Assembly: GCA_002709505.1 (NCBI GenBank)
Contig: PARB01000026.1
Coordinates: forward strand, 1-46,418
Length of the DNA: 46,418 nt
Direction of reading: 5' to 3'
From: Paracoccaceae bacterium
GTDB lineage: Bacteria > Pseudomonadota > Alphaproteobacteria > Rhizobiales > Stappiaceae
Part shown: positions 17,719-26,507 of the stretch, piece by piece
How the letters are laid out: the number at the start of each line of letters is the position of its first letter
How positions within the stretch are numbered: position 1 is the first letter of the stretch
The notes under the pieces: model-generated
The model's input: the letters and a program-made list of their open reading frames with translations, nothing else
Database searches by the model: none
Told to the model about the DNA's origin: nothing
Made by a program: the position numbers and the translations under genes

Positions 17719-18255
17719 ATGATACCTCACCCGGCCGCCAGGATCGGCCTCGTGTCCCTTCTCGCGCTTTTTCTCGTGACCGTCGCCGCCACCGCGCCCG
17801 CCGTGGCCCAGTCGGGAACCGTTGGTCCCAGCGGCTTTCCCGTCCCGCGGTTTGTCAGCCTGAAGTCCGACCGGGTCAACGTGCGCGTCGGCCCGAGCCG
17901 GGACCATCGCATCGGCTGGACCTTCGTGCGTGCGGGATTGCCGGTCGAGATCGTGCAGGAATTCGAGAACTGGCGCCGGATCCGCGACTGGGAAGGCTCG
18001 GAGGGCTGGGTGTTCCATTCGCTGCTGACCGGGCGGCGGACGGCTCTGGTCACCCCCTGGGAAAGCGCGATGATCACCCCGCTCCGCGAGGAGCCGCGTT
18101 CGGATGCGCGTGTCGTGGCCGAATTGTCGCCCAAGGTGCTGGGCGAGGTCGGGCAGTGCAAGGAAGGCTGGTGCGAGGTGTCGGGAGACGGGTTTTCCGG
18201 CTGGATCGACCAGACCCGGCTGTTCGGCGTCTATCCCGACGAAACGGTGGAGTGA
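17719..18255 (+). CDS. Exported SH3-like domain protein
   Basis: The 178-residue protein has an N-terminal signal peptide (IGLVSLLALFLVTVAATAPAVA, then QSG) and two bacterial SH3-like repeats: the first around FVSLKSDRVNVRVGPSRDHRIGWTF, the second around ITPLREEPRSDARVVAEL. Such domains usually bind peptidoglycan or partner proteins in the periplasm. Two cysteines (QCKEGWCEV) near the end could form a disulfide. The start at 17719 is set by a strong AGGAGAAAGGAAG ribosome-binding region at 17698-17710 and by the signal peptide; a longer open frame from 17512 lacks coding character. No specific function is known. Confidence 0.9.
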   Translation: MIPHPAARIGLVSLLALFLVTVAATAPAVAQSGTVGPSGFPVPRFVSLKSDRVNVRVGPSRDHRIGWTFVRAGLPVEIVQEFENWRRIRDWEGSEGWVFHSLLTGRRTALVTPWESAMITPLREEPRSDARVVAELSPKVLGEVGQCKEGWCEVSGDGFSGWIDQTRLFGVYPDETVE

Positions 18256-18280
18256 GACGCCGGATTCACCCCTGATCGAT

Positions 18281-18327
18281 GCGGGCGAAAGCCCGCGGCG
18301 TCGCGGGCCCGCAGGGTGTCTCCCGCG
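18281..18327. terminator. Tandem hairpins between convergent genes
   Basis: GCGGGCGAAAGCCCGC (18281-18296) is a perfect 6-bp stem with a GAAA tetraloop, followed by a second inverted repeat CGCGGG (18302-18307) / CCCGCG (18322-18327). They sit between the SH3-like gene and the convergent fabI. No T run follows, so this may be a terminator helped by Rho or only an RNA-stabilising structure. Confidence 0.42.
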
Positions 18328-18347
18328 GGCCTGCGTCCGGTGCAAGA

Positions 18348-19178
18348 TCACACGTCTTCGATGACTTTCTGCGCGCGCGCTTCCTGGGTTTTCAGCGCAT
18401 CGAGCCGCGGCATCGAGACGGTGCTGAAACCTGAATCCACGAAGTGGATCTCTCCGGTCACGCCCGAGGCGAGATCCGACAGGAGATAGAGCGCGGAACC
18501 GCCGACCTCATAGTGGGTGACGGTGCGTCCGAGCGGCGAGTGCTGCTTCTGGTAGTTGAACATCACGCGCGCGTCCGAGACGCCCGATCCGGCCAGCGTG
18601 CGCACCGGTCCCGCCGAAATCGCGTTGACGCGGATGTTCTGCAAGCCGAAATCCATCGCCAGGTAGCGGACGGAGGATTCCAGCGCCGCCTTGGCCACGC
18701 CCATCACGTTGTAGTTCGGCATCACCTGGTTGGAGCCGCCATAGGTCAGCGTCACCATCGACCCGCCGTCGTTCATCATCGCGGCCGCCCGTTTGGCAAC
18801 CTCGGTGAAGGAGAAGCAGGAAATCACCATCGTGCGGATGAAGTTCTCGCGCGAGGTGTCAGCGTAGCGGCCGCGCAGCTCCGACTTGTCGGAAAAGGCG
18901 ATGGCATGCACCAGGAAGTCGATCGTGCCCCATTTTTCCTTGAGCGTGTCGAAGACCGCATCGACCGTGTCAATGTCCTCGACGTCGCAGGGCAGCAGCA
19001 GATCGGCGCCGACGCTGTCGGCCAGCGGCTTCACCCGACGTCCGAAGTTCTCGCCCTGATAGGTGAAGGCGAGCTCGGCGCCATGGTCGGCCAGCGTCTT
19101 GGCGATCCCCCAGGCGATGGAGTGATCATTGGCAACGCCCATTACCAGGCCGCGTTTGCCTTTCATTATTCCCGACAT
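18348..19178 (-). CDS. fabI: Enoyl-[acyl-carrier-protein] reductase (NADH) FabI
   Basis: FabI reduces trans-2-enoyl-ACP in the last step of each elongation cycle and is the triclosan target in other bacteria. The 276-residue protein has KGKRGLVMGVANDHSIAWGIA at the NAD-binding N terminus, LVHAIAFSDK, and the SDR catalytic pair in YNVMGVAKAALE preceded by YGGSNQVMPN (the Y-x6-Y-x6-K pattern of FabI). Length is normal. It starts 10 bp downstream of the fabB stop and is last in the fabA-fabB-fabI set. Confidence 0.96.
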   Translation of the reverse strand: MSGIMKGKRGLVMGVANDHSIAWGIAKTLADHGAELAFTYQGENFGRRVKPLADSVGADLLLPCDVEDIDTVDAVFDTLKEKWGTIDFLVHAIAFSDKSELRGRYADTSRENFIRTMVISCFSFTEVAKRAAAMMNDGGSMVTLTYGGSNQVMPNYNVMGVAKAALESSVRYLAMDFGLQNIRVNAISAGPVRTLAGSGVSDARVMFNYQKQHSPLGRTVTHYEVGGSALYLLSDLASGVTGEIHFVDSGFSTVSMPRLDALKTQEARAQKVIEDV

Positions 19179-19188
19179 TCTGGCCCCC

Positions 19189-20412
19189 TCAGCCGTGATA
19201 GCGCGACAGCGCGAGGGAGGCGTTGGTGCCCCCGAAACCGAAACTGTTGGAAAGCACCGTATCGAGACCGGCGTTGTCGATCCGCTGCATCGCGATCTCG
19301 TCAGGGCTGAGCGCCGGGTCGAGTTCCGTGATGTTGGCGGACGCGGCGATGAAATCGTGCTGCAGCATCAACAGGCAGTAGATCGCCTCATGCACGCCGG
19401 TGGCGCCGAGGCTGTGACCCGTCAGCGACTTGGTCGAGGACGCGACCGGCTGATCGTCGCCGAACACCTTGCGGATCGCTTCGATCTCGCCGATGTCGCC
19501 GACCGGGGTCGAGGTGCCATGGGTGTTGATGTAGTTCACCTTGCGGTCACCGAGCGTCTCGATCGCAAGCCGCATGCAGCGCTCGCCGCCCTCGCCGGAC
19601 GGCGCGACCATGTCGTAGCCGTCGGAATTGGCGGCATAGCCGGTAACCTCGGCGTAGATCTTGGCGCCGCGTGCCTTGGCATGTTCCAGCTCTTCCAGAA
19701 CGACGACACCGCCGCCGCCGGCGATGACGAAGCCGTCGCGTGTCGCGTCATAGGGCCGCGATGCTGTGGTCGGCGTGTCGTTGTACTTCGACGACATCGC
19801 GCCCATGGCGTCGAACAGGCACGACAGCGTCCAGTCGAGTTCCTCGCCGCCGCCGGCAAAGACGATGTCCTGCTTGCCGAACTGGATCTGCTCGGCGCCG
19901 GCGCCGATGCAATGGGCCGAGGTCGAACAGGCCGAGGTGATCGAATAGTTGATGCCCTTGATCTTGAAGGGCGTGGCCAGGCAGGCCGAATTGGTCGAGC
20001 TCATGCCGCGGGTGACCATGAAGGGACCCATGCGCTTGGGCGAGCCCTTCTCGATCACGGTCTTATGCGCCTGGAACAGGTTCTTCGTCGACGGTCCGCC
20101 GGACCCCATGACGAGACCCGTGCGCGGATGAGAGACATCCGTGTCCTCAAGCCCGCTGTCGGCGATTGCCTGCTGCATGGCGAGGTAGTTGTAGGCTGCG
20201 CCATCGCCCATGAAGCGGAGCTGGCGCTTGTCGATCTCGGCCGCCAGGTCGATCTTCGGCATGCCGTGAACCTGGCTGCGGAAGCCATGTTCGGTGTATT
20301 CCGGTGCCGCGCAAATCCCGGACGTGCCGTCGCGCAGGCTCTTGGTGACCTCTTCCGCCGAATTGCCGATCGACGAAATGATGCCCAGTCCGGTTATAAC
20401 CACCCGCCTCAT
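19189..20412 (-). CDS. fabB: Beta-ketoacyl-ACP synthase I FabB
   Basis: FabB condenses acyl-ACP with malonyl-ACP and, with FabA, is needed for anaerobic-type unsaturated fatty acid synthesis. The 407-residue protein has the catalytic cysteine at about residue 163 in [11 protein letters not shown] and the two histidines in [11 protein letters not shown] and [12 protein letters not shown], ending [15 protein letters not shown]. It opens [18 protein letters not shown]. It lies between fabA and fabI; the 230-bp gap to fabA is longer than usual for the pair and holds nothing recognisable. Confidence 0.96.
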   Translation of the reverse strand: MRRVVITGLGIISSIGNSAEEVTKSLRDGTSGICAAPEYTEHGFRSQVHGMPKIDLAAEIDKRQLRFMGDGAAYNYLAMQQAIADSGLEDTDVSHPRTGLVMGSGGPSTKNLFQAHKTVIEKGSPKRMGPFMVTRGMSSTNSACLATPFKIKGINYSITSACSTSAHCIGAGAEQIQFGKQDIVFAGGGEELDWTLSCLFDAMGAMSSKYNDTPTTASRPYDATRDGFVIAGGGGVVVLEELEHAKARGAKIYAEVTGYAANSDGYDMVAPSGEGGERCMRLAIETLGDRKVNYINTHGTSTPVGDIGEIEAIRKVFGDDQPVASSTKSLTGHSLGATGVHEAIYCLLMLQHDFIAASANITELDPALSPDEIAMQRIDNAGLDTVLSNSFGFGGTNASLALSRYHG

Positions 20413-20642
20413 CGCGGTCTCCCGTCTGTTTCGGGCACCCTTGCGTCCAGTTGCAACGGGCCCAGTTTCCTTGCCGGACCGGATGCCGCCCGCCGAAGCG
20501 CGCGCATCTGGTCCGAAACCAGTCGATTTTGTCGAGCTTTCAGCCGCCGGCCGCAGGTCCGGCTTCCACGGCGAAAAGCTGCGCGACCCTCCCGCAGATA
20601 GGAGGGCGCGCGCGTGCGATCAATCGGGCCGGGTCGAAACGG

Positions 20643-21152
20643 TCAGTCGGCCTTGAACAGGCCGACCCGCAGATCCTTGGCCTTGTAGATGACCTCGCCA
20701 TCGGCCTTGAGCCAGCCGTCGGCGATGCCGAGCACCAGCCGCCCGCGGCGCAGCTTCTTGATGTCGACGCCGTATTCGACCAGCTTCACGTCCGGCGTGA
20801 CCATCTTGGAAAACCGGATCTCGCCGGTGGAGATCGCGCGGCCCTTGCCGGGTTCGCCGAGCCAGCCGAGGAAAAACCCCGTCATCTGCCACATGGCATC
20901 GAGCCCGAGGCAGCCCGGCATCACCGGGTCGCCCTGGAAATGGCAGTCGAAGAACCACAGGTCGGGTTTCACGTCGAGCTCGGCCCGCACGCAGCCAAGG
21001 CCGTGTTCGCCGCCGGTCTCGGAGATTTCCGTGATCCGGTCGAACATCAGCATCGGCGGCAACGGCAATTGCGCGTTGCCGGGGCCAAACGTCTCGCCGC
21101 GTCCGCAGGCAAGCAATTCTTCGTAGGAGTAGCTCGATTGCCGCACGTTCAT
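20643..21152 (-). CDS. fabA: 3-hydroxydecanoyl-ACP dehydratase/isomerase FabA
   Basis: FabA dehydrates 3-hydroxydecanoyl-ACP and isomerises the product to the cis-3 form, the branch point to unsaturated fatty acids. The 169-residue protein carries the active-site histidine in [19 protein letters not shown] (His near residue 70) and the active-site aspartate in the LDAMWQ helix, and opens with the family's [13 protein letters not shown]. It is the first gene of the fabA-fabB-fabI set and is divergent from irr, the usual Hyphomicrobiales arrangement. Confidence 0.96.
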   Translation of the reverse strand: MNVRQSSYSYEELLACGRGETFGPGNAQLPLPPMLMFDRITEISETGGEHGLGCVRAELDVKPDLWFFDCHFQGDPVMPGCLGLDAMWQMTGFFLGWLGEPGKGRAISTGEIRFSKMVTPDVKLVEYGVDIKKLRRGRLVLGIADGWLKADGEVIYKAKDLRVGLFKAD

Positions 21153-21574
21153 ATTCTTCCCGCAGGTTATGGATGCTTCGATCCCGTCACGAAGAACCGG
21201 CGGACGGGCGAAGTCGAGATTATGGAGCGCTTACTAACATAGGCCCTAGCGCTTCGAAAGCCCGGCTCCAAATGAGAAATCGGCGTTTGCGGCGTGTTTT
21301 TCCCGCAGGCGGGCGATTTTCGACGGCGCGGAGCGGAGACAGTTCGCCATTGCCCAGAGTGGGGGACTGTCGCAAGGCTTGCAAATCACGGCCCGTCTGT
21401 GGCAGAAATCCGCGACTGGCGTGCGGTCAGACAGGCCCGGCAAGCCGGTCCGCAAGGCACCGCAAAAGGTGACGGCCTTGCACAAACCGTGCAGGATGGC
21501 ATGATGCCGGGTGCGGGACGGCGGTGTCGCGGTCGGTGCCCTGACGTCGAAGGGGACGTTGGGGACAGTCGAAA
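21153..21574. promoter_or_regulatory. Divergent fabA / irr intergenic region
   Basis: These 422 bp hold no convincing gene. By position they carry the promoters of fabA-fabB-fabI (leftward) and irr (rightward). I looked for a palindromic iron-control element of the TTTAGAA-type and saw none close to consensus. A pyrimidine-rich TTTTTCCC lies near 21297. Confidence 0.4.
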
Positions 21575-22021
21575 ATGTGTCCAGTTGGCGAGCGAGGCAG
21601 AGTGAGCGAGATCGAGGGACAGCGCGAAGTTCGGGACATGCTCCGGGTAGCCGGATTGCGTCCCACCCGGCAGCGCGTGGCGTTGGCGGAGCTCCTGTAC
21701 TCGCATGGAAATCGTCACATCTCGGCGGAACTCCTGCATGAGGAAGCCGAAGCCGCGCATGTTCCGGTGTCGCTTGCGACCGTTTACAACACGCTGCACC
21801 AGTTCACCCAGGCCGGCCTTCTGCGCGAGGTCGCGGTCGAGGGTACCAAGACCTATTTCGACACCAACACCGACGATCACCACCACTTCTTCATCGAAGG
21901 CGACAATCAGGTGATCGACATTCCCGGCTCGGGCGTTTCGATGGCCAGGCTTCCGGAAGCTCCGGAAGGGATGGAGATCGTGCGCGTCGACGTGGTGGTG
22001 CGGTTGCGCCGCAAGGGCTAG
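21575..22021 (+). CDS. irr: Fur-family iron response regulator Irr
   Basis: Irr is the haem-responsive Fur-family regulator of iron and haem genes in alphaproteobacteria. The 148-residue protein has the DNA-binding core GLRPTRQRVALAELL, SAELLHEEA, the recognition helix VSLATVYNTLHQF, and the Irr-type DTNTDDHHHFFIEG with the triple-histidine haem/metal motif, ending in VVVRLRRKG. It lacks the N-terminal GCPWHD haem motif of the Bradyrhizobium protein. Start is uncertain: ATG at 21575 or GTG at 21602, the latter preceded by GAGGCAGA and giving MSEIEGQREVRDM. It faces fabA, a neighbour pair typical of Hyphomicrobiales. Confidence 0.93.
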   Translation: MCPVGERGRVSEIEGQREVRDMLRVAGLRPTRQRVALAELLYSHGNRHISAELLHEEAEAAHVPVSLATVYNTLHQFTQAGLLREVAVEGTKTYFDTNTDDHHHFFIEGDNQVIDIPGSGVSMARLPEAPEGMEIVRVDVVVRLRRKG

Positions 22022-22100
22022 GCCCTGCACAGCCAGAGCCGGCGACGGTTTTCCTGTTCGACATTCGCGAATGCTCACGCCTGGCCGCGGCCAAGCCGCG

Positions 22101-22847
22101 TCAGCTGCGTTGCGTGTTTTCCGGGCTCTTGCACAGATCCGCGATCAGGCACTTCTCGCACTCCGGCTTGCGCGCCTTGCAGATGTAGCGGCCATGCAGG
22201 ATCAGCCAGTGGTGGGCGTGCAGCAGGAATTCCGCCGGCACGGCCTTTTCAAGCGACTTCTCCACGTCGAGCGGCGTCTTGCCCGGGGCGAGGCCGATCC
22301 GGTTGCCGAGGCGGAACAAATGGGTGTCGACGGCGATGGTCGGTTGCCCGAAGGCGATGTTCAGCACGACATTGGCGGTCTTTCGACCAACACCCGGCAG
22401 GCGTTCCAGCGCCGCCCGGTCTTGCGGCACTTCGCCGCCATACTCGTCGACCAGCATCCGTGACAGCGCGATCACGTTCTTGGCCTTGGTCTTGTAGAGG
22501 CCGATGGTCCGGATTGCCTCGCGCAGCGCGTCCTCGCCGAGTGCCAGCATCTTTTCCGGCGTGTCGACGGTTTCGAACAAGGGACGCGTGGCCTTGTTGA
22601 CGCCGACGTCGGTGGCCTGCGCCGACAGGGCGACGGCCACCAGGAGCGTATAGGGATTGACGTAATGCAGCTCTCCGGTCGGTTCCGGGTTCGCGGCATG
22701 GAAGCGGGCGAAGATCGCGTGGATCTCGGCCCTGGTGTAGCGCGGTCGTTTCAGCGTGCGCTTGCGGGCCGGCGCGGCGGCGGATTTCTTCCCCGAGGGT
22801 CGCGACGCTATAGGTGTTTTCACGTGATCGCTCTGGTTCTCGCTCAT
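22101..22847 (-). CDS. nth: Endonuclease III (DNA glycosylase/AP lyase)
   Basis: Nth removes oxidised pyrimidines and cleaves the resulting abasic site. The 248-residue protein has the helix-hairpin-helix LERLPGVGRKTANVVL with the catalytic lysine, the catalytic aspartate in IAVDTHLFRLGNR, and a C-terminal [4Fe-4S] loop with Cys spacing C-x6-C-x2-C-x5-C (CKARKPECEKCLIADLC). A basic Lys/Arg/Ala-rich N-terminal extension of about 35 residues precedes the core; the start at 22847 is the ATG giving MSENQSD. It is divergent from the DUF2244 gene with 22 bp between start codons. Confidence 0.95.
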   Translation of the reverse strand: MSENQSDHVKTPIASRPSGKKSAAAPARKRTLKRPRYTRAEIHAIFARFHAANPEPTGELHYVNPYTLLVAVALSAQATDVGVNKATRPLFETVDTPEKMLALGEDALREAIRTIGLYKTKAKNVIALSRMLVDEYGGEVPQDRAALERLPGVGRKTANVVLNIAFGQPTIAVDTHLFRLGNRIGLAPGKTPLDVEKSLEKAVPAEFLLHAHHWLILHGRYICKARKPECEKCLIADLCKSPENTQRS

Positions 22848-22869
22848 GGCTTCTCTATACTGTTGCACC

Positions 22870-23424
22870 ATGACGAGCGGCAATCCGAAAACAGACTTTG
22901 CAGACGTGGGCGGTTGCGACGCGCAGGACGACGACCCGCCGTTCTTCGCGGCCATGCTGACGCCCTACCGGTCGTTGGGCGCAAACGGCTTTCGCATACT
23001 GATGCTGGTTGTCTGCGCCATTTGCCTTGTCGCCGGGCTTGTTTTCCTCGCGCTGGGCGCCTGGCCGGTCTTCGGCTTTCTCGGCCTGGATATTCTCCTG
23101 ATTTTCCTGGCGTTTCGCTGGAACTACAAGGCCGCGCGCGCCTATGAGCAGGTCAGCGTGTCGCGCACGCAGATCACGATTTTGAAGGTGAGCGCCGCGG
23201 GCCGGCGGTCCTGCTACCGGTTCAATCCGTTCTGGGCGAGGCTCCTGGTGCGCGAGGAAGACGACGAGGGCGTGGTACGCATCACCGTCAAGGCGCGCGG
23301 GCAATCCGTCGACGTCGGCGGATTCCTCAACCCCGACGACCGCACCAGCTTTGCCGGCGCGTTCCGGCAGGCGGTGGCAACGGCCAAGGCCGGCGGTCCC
23401 TTTCCCGAACCGCTGGCCTCGTAA
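22870..23424 (+). CDS. DUF2244 domain membrane protein
   Basis: The 184-residue protein belongs to the DUF2244 family of small inner-membrane proteins common in alphaproteobacteria; function unknown. It has PFFAAMLTPYRSLG, two adjoining hydrophobic helices (about residues 42-62 and 67-84), AFRWNYKAARAYEQV just after the second helix, and a soluble C-terminal part with FNPFWARLLV and GGFLNPDDRTSFAGAFRQAV. The ATG at 22870 is preferred; an in-frame ATG at 22846 would overlap the nth start. It is divergent from nth and convergent with the VHL-domain gene. Confidence 0.88.
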   Translation: MTSGNPKTDFADVGGCDAQDDDPPFFAAMLTPYRSLGANGFRILMLVVCAICLVAGLVFLALGAWPVFGFLGLDILLIFLAFRWNYKAARAYEQVSVSRTQITILKVSAAGRRSCYRFNPFWARLLVREEDDEGVVRITVKARGQSVDVGGFLNPDDRTSFAGAFRQAVATAKAGGPFPEPLAS

Positions 23425-23448
23425 GCGCGCGCAGGCCGTCCCTCGTCC

Positions 23449-25425
23449 TCAGTTGAAGACGCGGCAGGACTGCGGTGCGGCGCCCGGCCGTTGCCAGGTC
23501 ACCCGGTTGCCGGCGCCCGACAGCACGTAGCCGCGCTGGGCGTAATAGAGATCGGCACTGTTGGAGCGATCCGCGAGCGTTACCGGCGACAGGCCGGATT
23601 CCCGCACGATGGCGACGCGGCGGGTGTTGTCGATGGTCACCGCCAGGTAGGCGCCGCTGTCGCAGTCGTAGTTGATCTCCACCAGATCGTTGCCCGGCGC
23701 GGGAAACAGCGGAGCCGGAGCGACCGGGGCCACATAGTCGGGCTCCGGCAGCGGCGCGGGCGCGGGCCGTCCCGGCGAGATCGTCACGACCCGCGTGCGG
23801 CCCTGCGGCAGATAGATGCCGAGACACTGTCCGGCCGGATTGGTCACGAGCCAGGGATGGCCGGCGAGCGTCGGCTGGACCATTTCGCCGCCAGGCGGAA
23901 TGCGGGCCTGGGTCTGGCGCTCGCCGTTGAAGTCGAGCCAATGCACGACCACCGGCCGGCGGCGCTCGTTGCGGAAGACCAGCGTGGCCGGGCGGTCGCT
24001 GGCGATCGAGGTGATGAAGCCCTCTTCCCGGCAGCTCGGACGGCCGCGCGGATCCTCTCCCGAAAAGCCTTCCGGCTGACGGGGCGCGGATGCGACCACC
24101 TCCGGGCGGGGGACTGCGCAGGTCGCCTGGAACTGGCGGACCGGACCGGCGCTGCCGGACAGCGACACGCGGTAGACCCAGTCGCCGTCGACGCCGACGG
24201 CAAGGGTCGAGCCCCGGATCAGCGCGGTCCAGATCGGGTCGTTTGCGTTCAGCGAGACCACGGCGTCGGGTTCGCCGCTCTCGGTGTTGGCGGAGGACCC
24301 GCGCGCGGTATAGCTGCGCGTTTGCTCGCGGGCGGAGAGCGTCACAGGGACCGTGCCGCCCGGCGTAAGCCCGTCGACCGCCGTTTGCAGCACGAAGTCG
24401 ATTTCACCGGAACTGGGACGACAGCTCGCCAGAAAGCCGCGGTCGTCGGTCTCGCGACGGCCGTAGATCAGCGACAGGCTGTCGCCGCCCTCGCGCTCCA
24501 CATACCAGGTGCGGTTTTCAAACACGGGCACGACGGCGGTGTCGACAGCGTCTTCCGGCGCCTGTGCCGGGGATGTGTCGGCGGTTTCGGACGGTCCGTC
24601 CGGGGTCTGCGACGGTGTGCGCGCCTCCGCCGCGGTGTCGCGCGACCGAGAGGGGCTCTCCTCGGTGCTGCCGCGCAGGCTTGTATCCGGGCGGCGCACG
24701 CCGCCGGCAAGCGGCGGCGCGGAGGGACCCGATCCCGAGGGCACGGCCTGGCGAACGCCGCCGGCGGAGCCTCTCGCAAGCGCGGCCTTGGTGTCCACGG
24801 TCACCTTCCAGTCGCCGCAGATGTCGACCTCGTCCTGCAGGATGCGGCCATCGGCAAGCACGAGCCGCAGGTTTCGCCGGCAGGCGATCTGGCCACCGTT
24901 CTTCGGGTCGCCGTCGACCTCGACGAACACCCGCGCCTTGGAGCGGCGGCGGACCTTCATCGCCGTGCCGTCGATGGCGACATCGCGGATGGCGGTGTCG
25001 TCGTCGGTCTGGATCATCACCAGCTTGCGCTCGATGCGCGTTGCCGTCTCGCGCTTCGCGGCAAGGTCGGTGGCGGCGACGTCGACCACATAGTTGATGG
25101 CGCAAAGATCATAGGTCTTCGAGAGCGAGCGTCCGTCCGACAGGCTGATGGTCAGGGCCTGCTCGCAGGTGAAGGGCACGCTCTCGCGTCCGGCCTCGAC
25201 GAAGAGGATGCCCGAACCGCGCCCGACTTCCTTCAGCGTCCGGTTTCCGCTCTTCACGCTGTCGACCGTCACGTCCTTGATCGAGCTTTTCAGCGACACG
25301 ATGCGCGTTTCGGCCGCCGCTGCCTGTGGCGCAAGAAGAACGGCGGTGGCGGTAATGGCGGCAAGCAGGAGGCGCGCGGCGCGGCGGGGATCGAAGAGAG
25401 GCCGGATGGGCATTTGCACTGTCAT
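23449..25425 (-). CDS. Large exported protein with a von Hippel-Lindau beta-like domain
   Basis: A 658-residue protein with a clear signal peptide (LLLAAITATAVLLAPQAAAA). Residues about 25-210 form a Cys-containing unknown region; 215-305 is a low-complexity Ser/Pro/Thr-rich linker; 310-460 a second unknown region; residues about 478-549 resemble the beta domain of the eukaryotic tumour suppressor pVHL (TLVFRNERRRPVVVHWLDFNG, then RIPPGGEM, GHPWLV and IYLPQGRTRVV, in the same order as in pVHL). A Pro-rich stretch and a final segment with CDSGAYLAV and C-terminal CRVFN follow. Bacterial pVHL-beta proteins are known but uncharacterised. Start: ATG 25425, or 25413. It probably acts in the periplasm; no substrate can be given. 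Confidence 0.85.
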   Translation of the reverse strand: MTVQMPIRPLFDPRRAARLLLAAITATAVLLAPQAAAAETRIVSLKSSIKDVTVDSVKSGNRTLKEVGRGSGILFVEAGRESVPFTCEQALTISLSDGRSLSKTYDLCAINYVVDVAATDLAAKRETATRIERKLVMIQTDDDTAIRDVAIDGTAMKVRRRSKARVFVEVDGDPKNGGQIACRRNLRLVLADGRILQDEVDICGDWKVTVDTKAALARGSAGGVRQAVPSGSGPSAPPLAGGVRRPDTSLRGSTEESPSRSRDTAAEARTPSQTPDGPSETADTSPAQAPEDAVDTAVVPVFENRTWYVEREGGDSLSLIYGRRETDDRGFLASCRPSSGEIDFVLQTAVDGLTPGGTVPVTLSAREQTRSYTARGSSANTESGEPDAVVSLNANDPIWTALIRGSTLAVGVDGDWVYRVSLSGSAGPVRQFQATCAVPRPEVVASAPRQPEGFSGEDPRGRPSCREEGFITSIASDRPATLVFRNERRRPVVVHWLDFNGERQTQARIPPGGEMVQPTLAGHPWLVTNPAGQCLGIYLPQGRTRVVTISPGRPAPAPLPEPDYVAPVAPAPLFPAPGNDLVEINYDCDSGAYLAVTIDNTRRVAIVRESGLSPVTLADRSNSADLYYAQRGYVLSGAGNRVTWQRPGAAPQSCRVFN

Positions 25426-25585
25426 CTCTTTGCGGTCAACTCGTGAAAGATTGCCGCAGAGTGACGCGGGTTTTTGGCCGAAGCAAGACGATGCCTCCCC
25501 CGCCGCGAATCCGCTCGCAAATCGGGTGGCGGAGGCAGCCGCTCCGGCGATAGGGTCGTCGCACAGACAATGAAGGTGTCCTGCC

Positions 25586-26488
25586 ATGACCGCGACCGGC
25601 CCCGCCATCACCCTTGTTTCTTCTTCCGCTGCTTCGCCGGACCAGAGTCTCGACGACTACGACGTGGTGCGCCGGACCCTGCAGGCGATCACCGAACGCT
25701 GGCGCGAGCAGCCGCAGCTGGAAGAGCTTGCGACGGAGGCCGGCGTGCAGCCGATCCAGCTGCAGCGGGTGTTTTCGCGCTGGGCCGGCCTGACGCCGAA
25801 ACAGTTCCTGCAGGCGGTGACGCTGGACCATGCCCGTGCGCTGCTGAAACGCTCCGCCACGGTGCTCGAGACGAGCTATGAGGTCGGGCTGTCCGGTCCG
25901 GCGCGCCTGCACGACCTCTTCGTCACCCATGAGGCGATGACGCCGGGCGTCTATCGCGCCAGGGGGGCGGGCGTCACGCTGCGCTACGGGTTTCATCCCT
26001 CGCCCTTCGGTCTTGCGCTGGTCATGGCGAGCGAGCACGGCCTGGCCGGTCTGGCGTTTTGCGATCCCGGCGGCGAGGCGGAGGCGCTGGCCGACATGCG
26101 CGCGCGCTGGCCCGCGGCCGACTACCTTGAAGATGCCGCAGCGACCGCCCCGCTGGCGCGGCGCGTGTTCGATCCGGCAAGCTGGTCGGCGGAAACGCCG
26201 CTGCGCGTCGTCATGATCGGGACGGATTTCGAGATCCGCGTCTGGGAGGCGCTGCTGCGCATCCCCGTTGGCGGTGCGACCACCTATGCGCGGATCGCCG
26301 AAAGCCTAGGAAAACCCAAGGCGGCCCGCGCGGTTGGCCGCGCCGTCGGGCGCAATCCGGTGTCCTTCGTCGTTCCCTGCCACCGGGTGTTGGGAAGCGG
26401 CGGCGGCCTCTGCGGTTATCATTGGGGCCTGACCCGCAAGCGCGCGATCCTCGGTTGGGAAACGGGTCTCGTCGGCGCGGCGGAGTGA
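25586..26488 (+). CDS. Methylated-DNA-protein cysteine methyltransferase with AraC-type domain (Ada-like)
   Basis: The 300-residue protein joins an AraC-type helix-turn-helix (residues about 25-120, with LEELATEAGVQPIQLQRVFSRW and PKQFLQ) to an Ogt/MGMT domain with the acceptor cysteine in FVVPCHRVLG (about residue 265) and the preceding FEIRVWEALLRIPVG. It would transfer methyl groups from O6-methylguanine or O4-methylthymine. Compared with E. coli Ada it lacks the N-terminal zinc-cysteine domain that senses methylphosphotriesters, so it should repair bases without that switch. It is divergent from the VHL-domain gene by 160 bp and convergent with mutS, 19 bp away. Confidence 0.92.
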   Translation: MTATGPAITLVSSSAASPDQSLDDYDVVRRTLQAITERWREQPQLEELATEAGVQPIQLQRVFSRWAGLTPKQFLQAVTLDHARALLKRSATVLETSYEVGLSGPARLHDLFVTHEAMTPGVYRARGAGVTLRYGFHPSPFGLALVMASEHGLAGLAFCDPGGEAEALADMRARWPAADYLEDAAATAPLARRVFDPASWSAETPLRVVMIGTDFEIRVWEALLRIPVGGATTYARIAESLGKPKAARAVGRAVGRNPVSFVVPCHRVLGSGGGLCGYHWGLTRKRAILGWETGLVGAAE

Positions 26489-26507
26489 TCCGTCGGCGTC
26501 GTCGCGC

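Noticed and set aside
22815-22830. A further CACGTG-centred sequence (TTTTCACGTGATCG) near the nth start
   Set aside because: Only the core matches parS; the right arm is wrong and it lies far from the cluster.
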